64,000 nucleotides of DNA. It comes from Hysterangium stoloniferum. Taxonomy: Eukaryota; Basidiomycota; Agaricomycetes; Hysterangiales; Hysterangiaceae. The stretch spans positions 868,001 through 932,000 of the forward strand of contig WHVD01000021.1 of assembly GCA_015178975.1 (NCBI GenBank), written 5' to 3'. The translations under genes were made by a program, and so were the position numbers. Position 1 is the first letter of the stretch, and each line of letters starts with the position of its first letter. This document shows positions 38,627 through 50,277 of the stretch, piece by piece. A model generated the notes under the pieces. It saw nothing but the letters and a program-made list of their open reading frames with translations, was not told where the DNA came from and did not search any database.

Positions 38627-39041
38627 TGTCACAAATCGAATTTTACTCAATAAAGTCAAATAAACAATTGAAGAATATTCAACAATATCGAATAAAGATG
38701 CCTCATTCGATGAAGTATTAATTCGTCCTGTTGATAAAGCATGAGGCAAAGATAGGACACAGAGGCTCACAAATAAATAAGTCAAAGAAGGACTTGGAAA
38801 AGTTCGACGATTATATAATACAGTAAATAATATAATATAGTACAGGTTTTCTGACTGACTTCCTTCGTTCCTATCATTGCCCTTATATACTATATATCAT
38901 TTACCTATGATGATTATATGATATCAAAGTGAAATCATCAATGACATCAACCTGAGACAAGTCGAAGATATTGTCGAAGAATAGTCAAGTCGGAAGTTGA
39001 GTCAGAAGTTGAGTCAGAAAGTCGAAGGAAAGTCGAAGGAA
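38627..39041 (+). mobile_element. LTR family 2, truncated copy
   Basis: This starts TGTCACAAATCGAATTTTAC and matches, in the opposite orientation, the complete solo LTR at 45834-46294 over nearly its whole length. It contains the same run of GTCGAAG-type repeats near its end but breaks off before the terminal CA. Confidence 0.7.
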
Positions 39042-40541
39042 TGCCTGTGAATCAACACAGAGATCACATTAATCCACAAACTCTGGGTCCCTCAAAGACA
39101 ATAGTTAAAATAGGTAACGAGGAAGACAGTGATAGTGATTTTGATATGTCCATCTATCAAGTAGCTACTAATACAAGGGCTAAACCAATGTCTCATGCAG
39201 GTTCCCTCTCTGGCTTTTATCCTCTATGCTGATATTCATGGCATCTAGTCATCTGCTATTCTGAAGCCAATCCCACCCACAAGCTCAAAGGGATCCACAA
39301 GAAAACTTCCACCTCCACCTCCACCTATTGGCAACAGGCAAAGAAGTGGCACACAGCCTGGTCAAGGGAATACCCAACAAAGCTACTTAAACATGAGCAT
39401 TGAAGAGAAGTTAAACATCATACTAGAAAGCCTTCAGAAGGCACCAAGGATGGTCCCTAAACACAGAGCCAGATCGAGTGGATTCAAGGATCCTGTGGTA
39501 AGAGTGGAGAAAGGTGAAGGAAGGAATAAAAGATTGGTTTGGGCTTTCCGTCTTCTCTAAAATGCATGCATTGACAAGTCACAGGCATGGGTACAAAATC
39601 ATATGCATAGCTTGATTGGTATTCGAACAACAAATGAGATACTCCTATTCAAAGATGAGCTATATGCTATTGACACAGAATTGCAGAAGGAGATGGCACT
39701 TTACAAAGATCATAAAAAAGATGAAGGCCCACAGCTCAAACCGATGAGGATAAATTGGAAGGTGGTCAATGGAAGATGGAATGAAGAGTTGTTCCTGCAG
39801 TTTCTTTCATATGCTGAAGAACAGGATTATGCTGAAGGATGCATTCAAGATGCTGACGAGGATGAGCTGAGGGATATGTTTTATGCTCGAATCAATCGAA
39901 TGGTGGGTGTCATCAATCTGAACCAGCCAAAGCCAACGGAGGGACCTCAGCAAACTGAGAAGAGAATTCAAGGTCGCCATAAAGAGATGCTAGGTATGAA
40001 TAGGTGAAATTCTCGATGAAAAGAGGTAGGCATATTGATTGTGATGTGTCCAGCATGCTGACATTAAAGACAGCTCTTTCATACACGACTTGACACCATT
40101 ACGGAGAGATTGCCTGATCCAGAAATTCTGTTTGAAGAACTAAATGACAAGTCGAAAGCCTGGATTGATAACCACACAACTGTTGATAACCTTGGTGTTG
40201 AGGGACAAAGTTCTGATGAGACTGATGAGGACAGTGATGGGGTGTACACTGTAAAGCGACTCAACTGGAGGAATAGGGAATTGATCAAAAGTTTAAATGG
40301 GGTGGATGCAGTGAGAAGGACTACGAACAAGTATGGCAATCGTCGACCAGGGACTGCACCAAGGACTCGCAAGAGAAAGTCAGCAAGGGATTCGCACCCA
40401 ACAGCAAGGGCACCACCAACTGGAAAGCCAATCAACTTTTACAGTGAAGATTGGTATATGGGGTTGACACAACAGGAGAAGATCACACTCAAGGCAAAAC
40501 CTGAATTGGAATTCTTGACATCACTAGATGATGATTATTAA
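39041..40541 (+). pseudogene. unidentified repeat-family protein of basidiomycetes, broken
   Basis: Three frames in series look protein-like: 39041-39232 (acidic DSDSDFDM stretch), 39603-40007 (134 codons) and 40110-40541. The middle one is charged and helical (MHSLIGIRTTNEILLFKDEL...). The last contains TKYGNRRPGTAPRTRKRKSA-like basic residues followed by GKPINFYSEDWYMGL. The NRRPG...RKR...INFY...W pattern recalls short hypothetical proteins repeated in agaricomycete genomes, but I cannot name the family. Introns could join some frames: the segment between the first two contains a Pro-rich stretch and SIEEKLNIILESLQ. The gene abuts the truncated LTR at its 5' side, so it may be cargo or part of a transposon. 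Function unknown. Confidence 0.4.
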
Positions 40542-41201
40542 TGGAGACATGATAAGATACCAACTAGATGTTAGTAATCAAGATACCCTCTGTAGCATAG
40601 TAGTTGTATGGACTTACATGGAATTGTAATTACTGTCTGTTGTGCTACATTGATTGTACCGATGGATTGAATATGCAACATGACAATTCACTACAACATA
40701 CCAAGGTATTTTCTATGACATACCATGGTCTGAATGACAGGCTCACTATCATTGGGAGTGCACCTCCTGATAACTGGTGTGTTTTGATCGGGTGCCATCC
40801 AAGGGAAATGTCCCTCATAGCATTTCAGCTACTTCATACAAATGCTATCTTTAGCAACATATCTAGGATTGGCTTTATATGCTGTATTACGATGCAAGCA
40901 ATCACTCAACCTTTCTAACACGCCGATGCTCAAAGTATGCTTCAGGTTTGCTCCTCTAGTACTTTAATTATCACCCATTCAGTTGACCTGAATTTAACCA
41001 GAGACGGGACAGCATATTTCTTCTGGTATAATAATCTCTTCCTTGTTTCTGTGTTACTGGCTAATAAACCATTCTTAAAGTATTTTGGGTTTGCCACTGC
41101 TGTTATTTGGGAATACTCTAGGTGCTGATATCTCTCCCAAAGCATTGTATGTCTTCAATCTACTCCTGATTAGATTACAAACTTTGCCTCTACAAATCAC
41201 G
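40542..41201. other. unassigned region
   Basis: Short frames only, none recognised. Confidence 0.3.
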
Positions 41202-42027
41202 GTAAGAGACAAATGTTATTGGAGTGACTTGGTTTGGTGTCCCACATCCAGGGGAATAAAAAAGATACAAGGTGTACCACTCAACATGACGTCATATGGT
41301 CTCTGTAAACTAAGCGGGGGAGCGCCGGGCCCATATGACGTCACTGCAGGGTGAACAGCTGTGATAGAGATTAATAAAAGAATGCATAAAGTCAAAGCGA
41401 TCTTACCGTGATTTTCCACCAGGCATGAAAATGAGGTGGATACAGTCATGCATGAACGGGAAGGCCCATTAGTGTTGAGGCAGGGAGTAACTACAGAAAG
41501 AATTAAAGTCATAGTTAGCATAGGAATTCGTAGGCAAAATGGACAAAATGGGACTCACACTCCAAACTGGCCTTCACAGTAAGAGACAAATGTTATTGGA
41601 GTGACTTGGTTTGGTGTCCCACATCCAGGGAAATAAAAAAGATACAAAGTGTACCACTCAACATGACATCATATGGTCCCTGTAAGCTAAGCGGGGGAGC
41701 GCCAGGCCCATATGACGTCAGTGAACAGCTGTGATAGAGATTAATAAAACGAATGAATAAAATGAATGTGAGCTTACTGTGATTGTGCACCAGGGGTGAA
41801 AATGAGATGGATGGAGTCATGCATGAATGGGAAGAAAGGCCAACTAGTGTTGAGGCGGGGAGTAACTACAGAAAGAATTAAAGTCATCGTTAGCATAGGA
41901 ATTCGTAGGCAAAATGGACAAAATGGGACTCACATTCCAAAATGGGCTTCATAGTAAGAGACGAATGTTATTGGAGCAACTTGGTTTGGTGTCCCACATC
42001 CAGGGGAATAAAAAAGATACAAGGTGT
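41202..42027. repeat. tandem duplication of a ~376-bp unit (2.2 copies)
   Basis: GTAAGAGACAAATGTTATTGGAG or a close variant recurs at 41202, 41579 and 41954 (periods 377 and 375). The first two units are full; the third stops at about 42027. Each unit carries an inverted repeat whose arms contain TGACGTCATATGG and its complement around a GC-rich loop (41290-41345 in unit 1). The left arm is mutated to TGACATCA in unit 2. Confidence 0.85.
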
Positions 42028-42315
42028 GGCCTCAGGATTCAATTCCTCATCCATGTCTGTAGATGTCACTCGTAAAGTACCAAGCTTTAATACTGGGACA
42101 TCATCTCTATCTCCTACCTCCAGAACAGCTTCACATTGACCAACAGACTCCCTCAGGGTTGCACCTACTGCTCGGTATAACCCCTCTATCGCCATCGACA
42201 CAAGCAATCGCACTTCTGTCTTGATGGCCAGTTCATTCGCGTCGAAGGAAAATAGTGTGGTCAATTCATGCACAAGTTCTGGTCGATGTGTTCCTGTGTG
42301 CAAGCCAATACCCAC
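41968..42315 (-). CDS. hypothetical protein fragment overlapping the tandem repeat
   Basis: A 115-codon minus-strand frame (ELVHELTTLFSFDANELAIKT...) has protein-like composition and ends inside the third repeat unit with PCIFFIPLDVGHQTKLLQ. The same C-terminal peptide, with minor changes, closes the minus-strand frames of the other two units. No family recognised; it may be chance. Confidence 0.25.
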   Translation of the reverse strand: MGIGLHTGTHRPELVHELTTLFSFDANELAIKTEVRLLVSMAIEGLYRAVGATLRESVGQCEAVLEVGDRDDVPVLKLGTLRVTSTDMDEELNPEATPCIFFIPLDVGHQTKLLQ

Positions 42316-42674
42316 CGTTTTCGCAGCTGCACATAATATTCAGCCATTCTCATATCTCTTCAACTCTGATACCATTATAAGTTAGATGCTATGGACAGAC
42401 AAGTGGAAGGTATGGAACTGCACTTACAAAGGATTGAGTACTGAGAAGTAACAGTTCAACACACCGACATCTTGATCTGTGGACCAGGACCCACAACAAC
42501 AAAATTGGGAGATTTAAAGTCACTCCTAAGAGCATGCATGCATTATGACTGACCCACCTGCAAGAGTGTCTGGGTACTTTTGTTGTGTAAGTCTTCTGAA
42601 GTCGTCATGTTGCCTGTGAACATTCAGATCTGACAGCCAACTTACCGAGTCATACCAATCGACTCCACCCTCTC

Positions 42675-42839
42675 ATGACACATGATTCGTCACCCTGTGA
42701 CATGTGATTCATCACCCTGTGAAACACAATTTGTTACCCTGTGACACACAATTTGTCACCCTGTGACACACAATTTATCACCCTGTGACACGTGATTTGT
42801 CACCCTATGACACATGATTCATCACCCCATGACACACAA
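42675..42839. repeat. 22-bp minisatellite, about 7.5 units
   Basis: Units such as TGACACACAATTTGTCACCCTG are repeated head to tail at exactly 22-bp spacing with a few substitutions. Each unit is itself nearly palindromic (GTGACA...TGTCAC). Unlike in a CRISPR array, there are no unique spacers. Confidence 0.9.
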
Positions 42840-43489
42840 ATATTAATTGCATATTGTGGTATGACGATTTGTCACAATTGGTACCTGCCAGTAATTTTTT
42901 TGTTATATTCATGCTCACATCTTGCCGCCCAATTGGTAACAAGGAACTTTTATTGTGTGAGTTTGTGCAAAGATCGTCTCCAAAGCAACACACACAGAGT
43001 GCAATGAATTTTGGATTGCACAGAATTCTAAATTTGGGAAACATCTTGTACTATTTTAAATCCATGTACTAAATAGCTCATTTTGATGTATTCTAAAATC
43101 TGATTACTAAATTTATTTTTTAACACTTCACTAAAGGACACATTTAGGAATAGGATTTAAATACTCCATAAAACAAGTACAAAATGTTATCTTTATTAAC
43201 TTGCAAAAGTCTATCTAATTTTCAACTATTATTTCTCTTTAATGTTGTCTCAAAATGACTCATTTATGCCGCCATAAAATGCTGATAAAAGATCATTTTT
43301 TGGGTATATTTTGACATGCTCAATATTAACACTAGATGTGATATTTACTTACAAACTAAATTCAACCTAATAGTCACCTTTAGTTCCACTGTTGCGTGAC
43401 CCAAAATATCTATTTTAAGTAAAATTTAGTGCACAATAAATTTCATTTATTAAAGTTCATCTCCTTGGGAAGGATTTTGCAGTGCTCCA
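42840..43489. other. AT-rich unassigned region
   Basis: Nothing recognised on either strand. Confidence 0.3.
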
Positions 43490-43730
43490 AAAGGGGTTCA
43501 CCACAGCAGTGTATCTCTCTTACTTATCTCAACTCCCAACCTCTCAACCCACAACCTCTGACCTCCGACCCCTCGACCAACAAACCCCACCTGGACTCCC
43601 CGGGATTCCCATCTGCCTGTCTGAAATTGGACAACACGATCTCATGAGGGTGCAGCCTATAAGCTGAAGCCAAGTCCTACCAGATAATCTGCGGGTTTAT
43701 CCGGAAACCCGCCGTGTATGTACCCTAACA
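43490..43730 (+). mobile_element. LTR family 1 fragment (3' part)
   Basis: The last ~240 bp of a family 1 LTR: CTGAAATTGGACAACACGATC, then the hallmark GTGCAGCCTATAAGCTGAAG, ending TACCCTAACA at 43730. The left part is missing or too diverged to trace. It directly abuts the Tc1 relic. Confidence 0.7.
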
Positions 43731-44463
43731 GGTTATTGAGGCACTCCCAACCATATTGAGACTATTGCACACAGTTTGGGTACAGATGGACTGGTTGGTG
43801 ACATTCCTAAGGGCTTTGGCCACATCAAAAGCAGTGTCAGCCTTCCCAGAGCTGATGAGATGCTGTGCATAGTGAATATTGGTAGGGGAAAGCTTGGAGG
43901 GGTGACTATCAATGGACTTAGAGAGATGACAATGATGCTTGGAGTGAAGTCTAGAGACTGTGCCAATGCCATGGCCAGTAGGAGCCACAATGTGGCTAGC
44001 TGTATGGACAGCATCGAGCAGTGAGAGGATATGATTCTGGCTGGCAAGAGACAAAGTGCACATTTTGGGAATTGGAACATTGCTAGTTGCTAAAGTCCAT
44101 GTATTTATACTCCAGCACAATGTGGTCATGTGACATCACATGACATCATGTGACATCACATGACATCATGTGATTTTGTTGATAAGATCCAGTTGGAGGT
44201 GAACAATCAACAAGGTCACATGACTATAAGCATTTATAGTCATCAAAGCAGCCAGCCAAAAAACCCTTCCAATGAGTCTTCTACATATAAATATTTGTAG
44301 TATTTCCATATTTGGAGCTTATGTAATGAAATTGTATTTCCACAATCTATATATGATAGAGCATGCTCACAAATAATTTTGATATTTCTGCATTTTTACC
44401 CTTTGAGCTATCAAGGATATACATCTGAAGTACCAAACATTGGAAGGGTTTTTTGAGTCACTG
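43731..44463 (-). pseudogene. Tc1/mariner transposase relic with one terminal inverted repeat
   Basis: The minus-strand frame 44129-43725 parallels the N-terminal half of the Tc1 transposase at 55619: ILSLLDAVHTASHIVAPTGH and GIGTVSRLHSKH (helix-turn-helix), then KADTAFDVAKAL. The DDE catalytic part is lost. The upstream terminal repeat survives at about 44249-44463 with the outer end CACTG followed by TA. The element is cut at 43730/43731 by the LTR fragment. Confidence 0.75.
44127..44175. repeat. palindromic 20-bp tandem repeat
   Basis: CATGTGACATCACATGACAT is repeated about 2.3 times. It lies in the 5' region of the Tc1 relic. Confidence 0.8.
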
Positions 44464-44832
44464 TACATATTATACAACCCATAGTTATTTAACAAATTCC
44501 ATTGTATATAATTTCCTTCCTTTTACAGATGCCTACTAATACTTTTATTAGTACTTTGTTTTTTAAAAGTTGTAATGTAGTTATTTCCATGTAAAATATG
44601 TAAAATATTATTGGAAATTTTTCATACCACAGCTTGTCTTTATTAAGTAAAACCCCTATATATTCTGGGTATGTTGAATCAAGTAGAAATCTGTTCAGAT
44701 TGACAGATCCATTCTGAAGTAATACATATGTATTTAGAGGTGCCAATGATATACATATGCATGGAATGGACTATCTAAAGGTATCTATTTTTTAAAAGTA
44801 TTAGTCTTAATAGTTTTCAGATATCCTCCTAA
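44464..44832 (+). mobile_element. non-autonomous DNA element (family N), partial copy 1
   Basis: Near identical to 54548-54889 over about 340 bp, then an internal deletion, then the family end ATAGTTTTCAGATATCCTCCTAA. The Tc1 relic adjoins its left side at a TA, which suggests insertion into this copy. Beyond 44832 a segment matches the other end of the family in inverted orientation (to about 44940), so the copy is rearranged. Confidence 0.65.
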
Positions 44833-45144
44833 CAATATAATAGTCTCAGAGGATATATCACTTTTTAAAGATGAAGTTTTGTAGAAATATAAATTTTACC
44901 AGTAAACATCTGATATTATAATGATTATGGACAACCTCCAAAGTGGAAAACTATATCTGAAAACTTTACAAATTTGTAACAAGAAACTCTAACTAATGAT
45001 ATTTCCTCAGATTTCCTGATACAAATATTTAAAGTTTTCAGATATGATTTTCCACTTTAGAAAATCCTACTTACAAATCATAGGATTTTCATAAGTTTCT
45101 CCAATTCCAAAAACCTTGGGGTGTCTCCAGTATCAGGAGGTCTG

Positions 45145-46480
45145 TGTTATGACTGGAAATCCTGCCAGACTCTGGACACTAACTTATAGGCACCCACACC
45201 CTACATGCACCAATTATCAGTTTACCGGAATACCTGCTGGACTCTGTACATCAGACTTGTCCATGCTTGACCTTCATCACTTCATGTATCAGTCACCAGA
45301 ATACCCGCTGGACTCCACTCCTGTCTGTCTCCGACCCTGTCCCATGCACCAGTCACTGGACCCTGCTTGGAAAACCTGACAGCTCTCTAACTGAGCCCCA
45401 TTCCTGTTATGGTCAAATGACCTGTCACATTTCAGACTCCACTCCCACCCCATTCCCATTATGGTTTTATGACCTGTCATGGTTTGGACTCTGCTCTGCT
45501 CTGTTCTGTTCCTAACACCAAGTTTGGTGTTTACTTATCTTGTTTCATGTTTGCTAGTTAGTTTTCATTATTACTGGATTTGGTATGTTATACATTCCAC
45601 AGTCTATATAGTCTGGCAGATGTTGTACATATGTACAATCCAGTCAGCAAATCAGCTTAGATTCTCCCCAGTAATTTTAAGTACATTTTCCACTCTAATC
45701 TTCTCTTTGAAACACACTGCTTTACCTCATTGGAGCCCACAGGCTCTGACCCATCTATCACTCAACCTCTGACCTATCTATCTCAACCCCTGACTTACCG
45801 ACCCCTCGACTTCTGCAGAATTCCTGCAGTCGATGTCACAAATGTACAAACTCAAATTTCGATAATATTCAATTTAATATTTCTTCGACATTCCTTCGAC
45901 TTACCGACTCAATTTCCGACTCGACTTCTGACTCGACTATTCTTCGACAATATCTTCAACTTGTCTCAGTTTGATGTCATTAATGATTTCATTTTGATAT
46001 CATATTATCATCATAGGTAAATGATATATAGGATATAAGGACGATGATAGGAACAAAGGAAGTCAGTCAGAAAACCTGTACTATATTATATTATTATTGT
46101 ATTATATAATCATCAAACTTTCTCTGAGATTTTCTTCGACTTCTTTATTCATGAGCCTCTGTGTCCTATCTTTGCCTCACACTTTATCAACAGGATGAAT
46201 TAATACTTCATCCAACAAGGCATCTTTATTCGATATTGTTGAATATTCTTCGATTGTTTATGCAACTTTATTGAGTAAAATTTGATTCATGACAGTCGAC
46301 CCCTTGACCTCTCAACCCATGAACCTCTCCTGGACTCCCCGGGATTCCTGTCTGCCTGTCTGAAATTGGACAAGACGATCTCGCGAGGGTGCAGCCTATA
46401 AGCTGAAGCCAAGTCCTACTGGCTTTCCTGTGGGTTTCTCTGGAAACCCCCCTGATAAGCTCTGCACACAACTCTTAACA
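45145..46480 (+). mobile_element. solo LTR, family 1, with a second solo LTR nested inside
   Basis: Starts TGTTATGACTGG and ends CTCTTAACA, flanked on both sides by the perfect 5-bp target duplication GTCTG (45140-45144 and 46481-46485). Without the nested LTR at 45834-46294 it is about 870 bp, close to the 840-bp copy at 59947. It carries the TATA-like CTATATAGTCTGGCAG (about 45604-45619) and the GCAGCCTATAAGCTGAAGCC hallmark near 46391. No internal region remains, so it arose by LTR-LTR recombination. Confidence 0.88.
45834..46294 (-). mobile_element. solo LTR, family 2
   Basis: A 461-bp TGTCACAAATG...CATGACA unit flanked by the perfect 5-bp duplication GTCGA (45829-45833 and 46295-46299). 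On the minus strand it reads like the family 2 LTR at 38627. It sits entirely inside a family 1 solo LTR, so it inserted later. Confidence 0.9.
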
Positions 46481-46485
46481 GTCTG

Positions 46486-47168
46486 ATTCTATAGGCAAGT
46501 GGAGCTTGGCTTCAATGTATTGTAGGTGTTGTGCCCTCACATGAACTGTTAGAGTGCTCCAGTATTTCAAACAGAGCAGATAGTATGATAAAGACTAAAG
46601 ATGACACTTAGCTCAATTGACTGGAGGGCTGAAAATCCTAAGGATCATAGAGTGAAGAGTATTAAGAGGAATATAAGAGGACTTAAACAAGAGGGGGGGT
46701 AATCTAGGTTGAGTTTCAAATTAGAGAACTGTAGCATACATGAGAAAGACTTTATACTACAGCAAGACAGATGATCTGAGGTCCAATTAGAGAAGTGAGA
46801 GGTCATGATGGGTCAAAAGAAGTATGAAAAGGAAGAAACTAGAACTAAATGTCATGTAATAAAGGTATTCTAAAAGGTATGAGGTGGCAAATAATGTCTA
46901 CATATAGAATGGATGAAGGGAGAGCATCAGAATGGAGATGGAATGGAATGCCTAAAGGGGTATTCTACAATGAAACAGGTTTCAGGATGCCAAGGTAGTG
47001 GTTCCATGTGTTGGGTCTCTGATATTAGTGTGTGTGAGAGTTACAAGGATACAAATAAGTTGCAGGGGCTGAAAGACAGGGATAACAACATAAACCAAGT
47101 ATTGGGGTCCCAAGGTGATGGCTTTATAGTCTGAGGCACTGATGTCAGGGTCCCAGAAAGGTTATCAA
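46486..47168. other. unassigned region
   Basis: Purine-rich plus strand, no recognisable gene. Confidence 0.3.
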
Positions 47169-47607
47169 GGGAGGATATCTGAAACTATTAAGTATACCAA
47201 ATTCTAATATACTCTAAAGGTCATGTAAACATCTAGGATGTGACTCAAATTTAATTTGGGTTTTCAAACTTTGGGAATGTTTAAAACTTATTTGTATATT
47301 ATGAAACAAAGCATCTTTTAGGACCTGAATAGATTATGAAAACGTCTAGTAGATTAAAACATCAAGACTTTTAAAAAGCATACATATCCTTTTAAATGGT
47401 CCATTTCATGCATATGTATTACATTGAAATGGGTCTGTCAATCTGAATGGATTTCCACTCAATTCAACATACCAAGAATATATAGGTGGTTTCACTTAAT
47501 AAAGAAAGCCATAGGATGAAAAATCTCCAATCATATTTTACTAGTAAATAACTACAGTTTAGCTTTTAAAAAACAAAGTACCAACAAAAGTATTAGCAAG
47601 TATTTAC
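47169..47607 (-). mobile_element. non-autonomous DNA element (family N), diverged inverted copy
   Basis: Starts GGGAGGATATCTGAAACTATTAAG and follows the complement of 54600-55080 for about 430 bp with many substitutions, then stops. Confidence 0.6.
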
Positions 47608-48319
47608 ATAATCTTGAGACCCAATGGTGGGTAGTATATGGGTGGGCGGTACACCTGTCAGGAGAGGGAGGCTTCAACCCACAATCGGTGATCACCAAAG
47701 CTGACAGGTTGTGGACCAAGGCCAGCAGGTTTCCCTGCTGGATCATTTGTATGTCCATGCAGCAAGAATGGTAGACTTTTGTTGGATCAACAAGCATGGA
47801 ATAGTCTGCGATGGCCGTATTCGGCTATACGGCTACATGGTCATATGGTCATGCAAAGGCCACAATATGGCCTTACGGCCATATAAACACAGGCAACAAT
47901 AGTCATTTTGTACCCTTGTCTTGATATCATATATTTGTAAGATGTTTCTGATATATTATATGGATATTTCTCTTGGCTACTAGATAGTTTAAATACAAGA
48001 CAATTTAGTTAGTATCACCTCAGCTATTTGGCATACTGCACCCAAATACTGAGGTGAGATAGTTATCACTACTTCTATTTATCATTCTTACTCATTTATT
48101 ATGTAGTATTAATTGTTGTATCTAGGTAATCAATTCAGCTATTTGGCATACTGCGCGCAAATACTGAGTATTAATTGTTGTATCTAGACTCTTAACGCTA
48201 ATACCTTTCTCACTCTACACCGGCGGCCCAGGCATTCTTAGGTGACAGATGGTTTCAACTCGTTGTTATTCCAAGCTGTGACGTCACAGACTTTAGGCAC
48301 GTGATGGTGGCACCTATAT
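47608..48319. repeat. region with a duplicated hairpin repeat
   Basis: CAGCTATTTGGCATACTGC...CAAATACTGAG occurs at about 48022-48056 and 48137-48171. In each, CAGCTATTTGG and CCAAATACTG form a stem. TATTAATTGTTGTATCTAG also recurs (48108 and 48170). No gene otherwise. Confidence 0.5.
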
Positions 48320-50277
48320 TTGGCGCTTCCCATTAACAGTATTGCCTCAAGCACGGAAGCTATGTCAGATAATTGGTTGTTTGAGCTTCACAAGAAGCTT
48401 TGGAAACAAGAGTCATTGCGAGCCAGCATATTTCACAGTGCTAAAATTACTCGTGCTCATTACCTTGAATTACAAGCACGGCTCGACGTCGCACACCCGT
48501 CACGCAACTCGAAAACCTACAAGGCGAAAGACGTCTTATCCATAAAACTGGATGTCCTCCACACGTTTGTTCCTGCCCAGTCATCCACCAGCGACGACGA
48601 TTACTTCGACACCGAAGACAAGCTCAATCCTGATATTGACATGAAGGATGACTCCGGCTCTGACGTCCCGGATGCTCATGTCGACGTGGCGGACAACTCT
48701 TTCCCCGATGACGACTTCAACCATGACGATATTTTCGAGCTCCTCCCAGCCGACATTCGATATATTGATATCACGCCCCTCAATCTGACAAGTCTCCCAC
48801 CAGTTCATTTCCCCCTGCTTATACGCGACGAGTACGAGGCTTTATCTTCCATACTGGATGATAATGAGATGGGTACACCCGGAAGCTGCCTTATCACCGG
48901 CCAACCAAGCTGTGGCGAGTGTAATCCACTACAGTGCACCTACCCTAACTGACTTGCATCAATCAATACATAGGAAAGACTTCCTACCTCTTTCTCCTTC
49001 TCATCCACCGTCTTCTACGTGGCGAACGTACCATTTTTCAGAGCGCATCGGGCGCTGTTTACGAAATATCAAACATTGTGCAAGAACTGTCTCGTTCAGA
49101 GGTGTTAAACCACAATGACATAGTTGCTCTAGTCGATGCAGATCAGAAATATCCTGCTCCGACGTCCCAAGTCCAACAGTCAGGGGCTCGTATTGTAGTA
49201 ACGTCGTCACCCAAGGATAAGAAAGCTCGCTCGTGGATGAAACATCTACCTGGCGGAAATGTAGCGACACCCTACATGATGAATCCTTTCACGTTTCGAG
49301 AGTATCTCTTGACAGGGTTTGTGCATTTACGTTTTTTATGCTTATCTTAATGTTGTTTATAGGATATTCCTCCATCCTAAAGATCTTACCTATGCCCGTC
49401 TCAATGCCGTTAAGACACGTTTGGGCATTAACCCTCGTCGATGCTTCCGTGCAAGTACTAGCCTCGCTTTCTTGAAACTTGAGGTTGCTTCGGTCAAAGA
49501 CGTGATGTGATCGCAGCTGTGCCCAGATCGACCAGCATCATTTCCCTCATTTACGACACTCGCGGCGGTGGCGAGTTTTCACATAACCTGTTCGAAGTAC
49601 ACAGTCTCGATGATGACCATTTTTTCCCCGGTTGTTTGATCAAGCCTGTTTCTGAATGGGTGTTTGAACGCTTGTTGGAAAAATATAAGGAACGGCAGGC
49701 TAACGCTGTGCGCGAGCTCTACGATCTCATCCGAAGGGAACCAGCACTCGCCCCTACCAGTGGAATCATTTGGGAGCGGCAGTGTCACAGGTTCTTCCGA
49801 TCCCTTCGAATTTTCCGCTCCTTCAACCTACGTTCCCTCGATGACCCCAGTCAAACCATTACCTGGGATTATCCCGGCGGTACCGAGTATAAAGCATTTG
49901 AATCCACTTTCTTTTCAACCCAGCTGGAGGCACAAATCCAACGTAAAACTTCGACCTATTTTCAACCATTATCAGCCTCTTACCCAACCCTCGACTCTCT
50001 GGTATATCGGCCAGACCGTCTCGACTTTCTTCAAATGACAGTAGCCAAGAATCACCCTAGCAAAATTGCCGGCTTCCAACGCATTCAACGTGGGCTGAAG
50101 CTGAAGGGACCCGCCTCTAATCTTCGACCTTCTAAGGAACAACCTTGGATGTTAATTTTTGTTGTGCCGGAGGAGATAGCACCATCCTTCACGAAGCAGC
50201 CATTTGGAGGGGTTTGGGATTCAAAGGTCAAACAGTATGTTCTAGCGTTGTCGCAGAAGGATGTGTGGGAGTGCTGA
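48320..50277 (+). pseudogene. RHS/Crinkler-type NTPase-nuclease, second broken copy
   Basis: Same family as the locus at 33009. N-terminal region MSDNWLFELHKKLW, an acidic spacer (DDDYFDTEDKLNPDIDMKDD), HFPLLIRDEYEAL, then the Walker A site as LITGQPSCGEC, where family members have GKT. Next come DIVALVDADQKYP, SGARIVVTSSP (Walker B/sensor area) and NPFTFREYLL. An intron follows at about 49316-49362. The C-terminal nuclease-like core is YPTLDSLVYRPDRLDFLQMTVAKNHPS (49978-50055). Near 49500-49511 a direct 5-bp duplication (GTGATGTGAT) shifts the frame, and a frame break follows the P-loop. It is therefore inactive as annotated. Known family roles (host-targeted or TE-linked ATPases) are not established here. 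Confidence 0.68.

Noticed and set aside
41201..41215. The GTAAGAGAC at each repeat start as functional splice donors
   Set aside because: No protein-like exon ends there on the plus strand. Similarity to a donor is probably chance.
42675..42839. CRISPR-like array
   Set aside because: The units are contiguous with no unique spacers, and the genome is eukaryotic.
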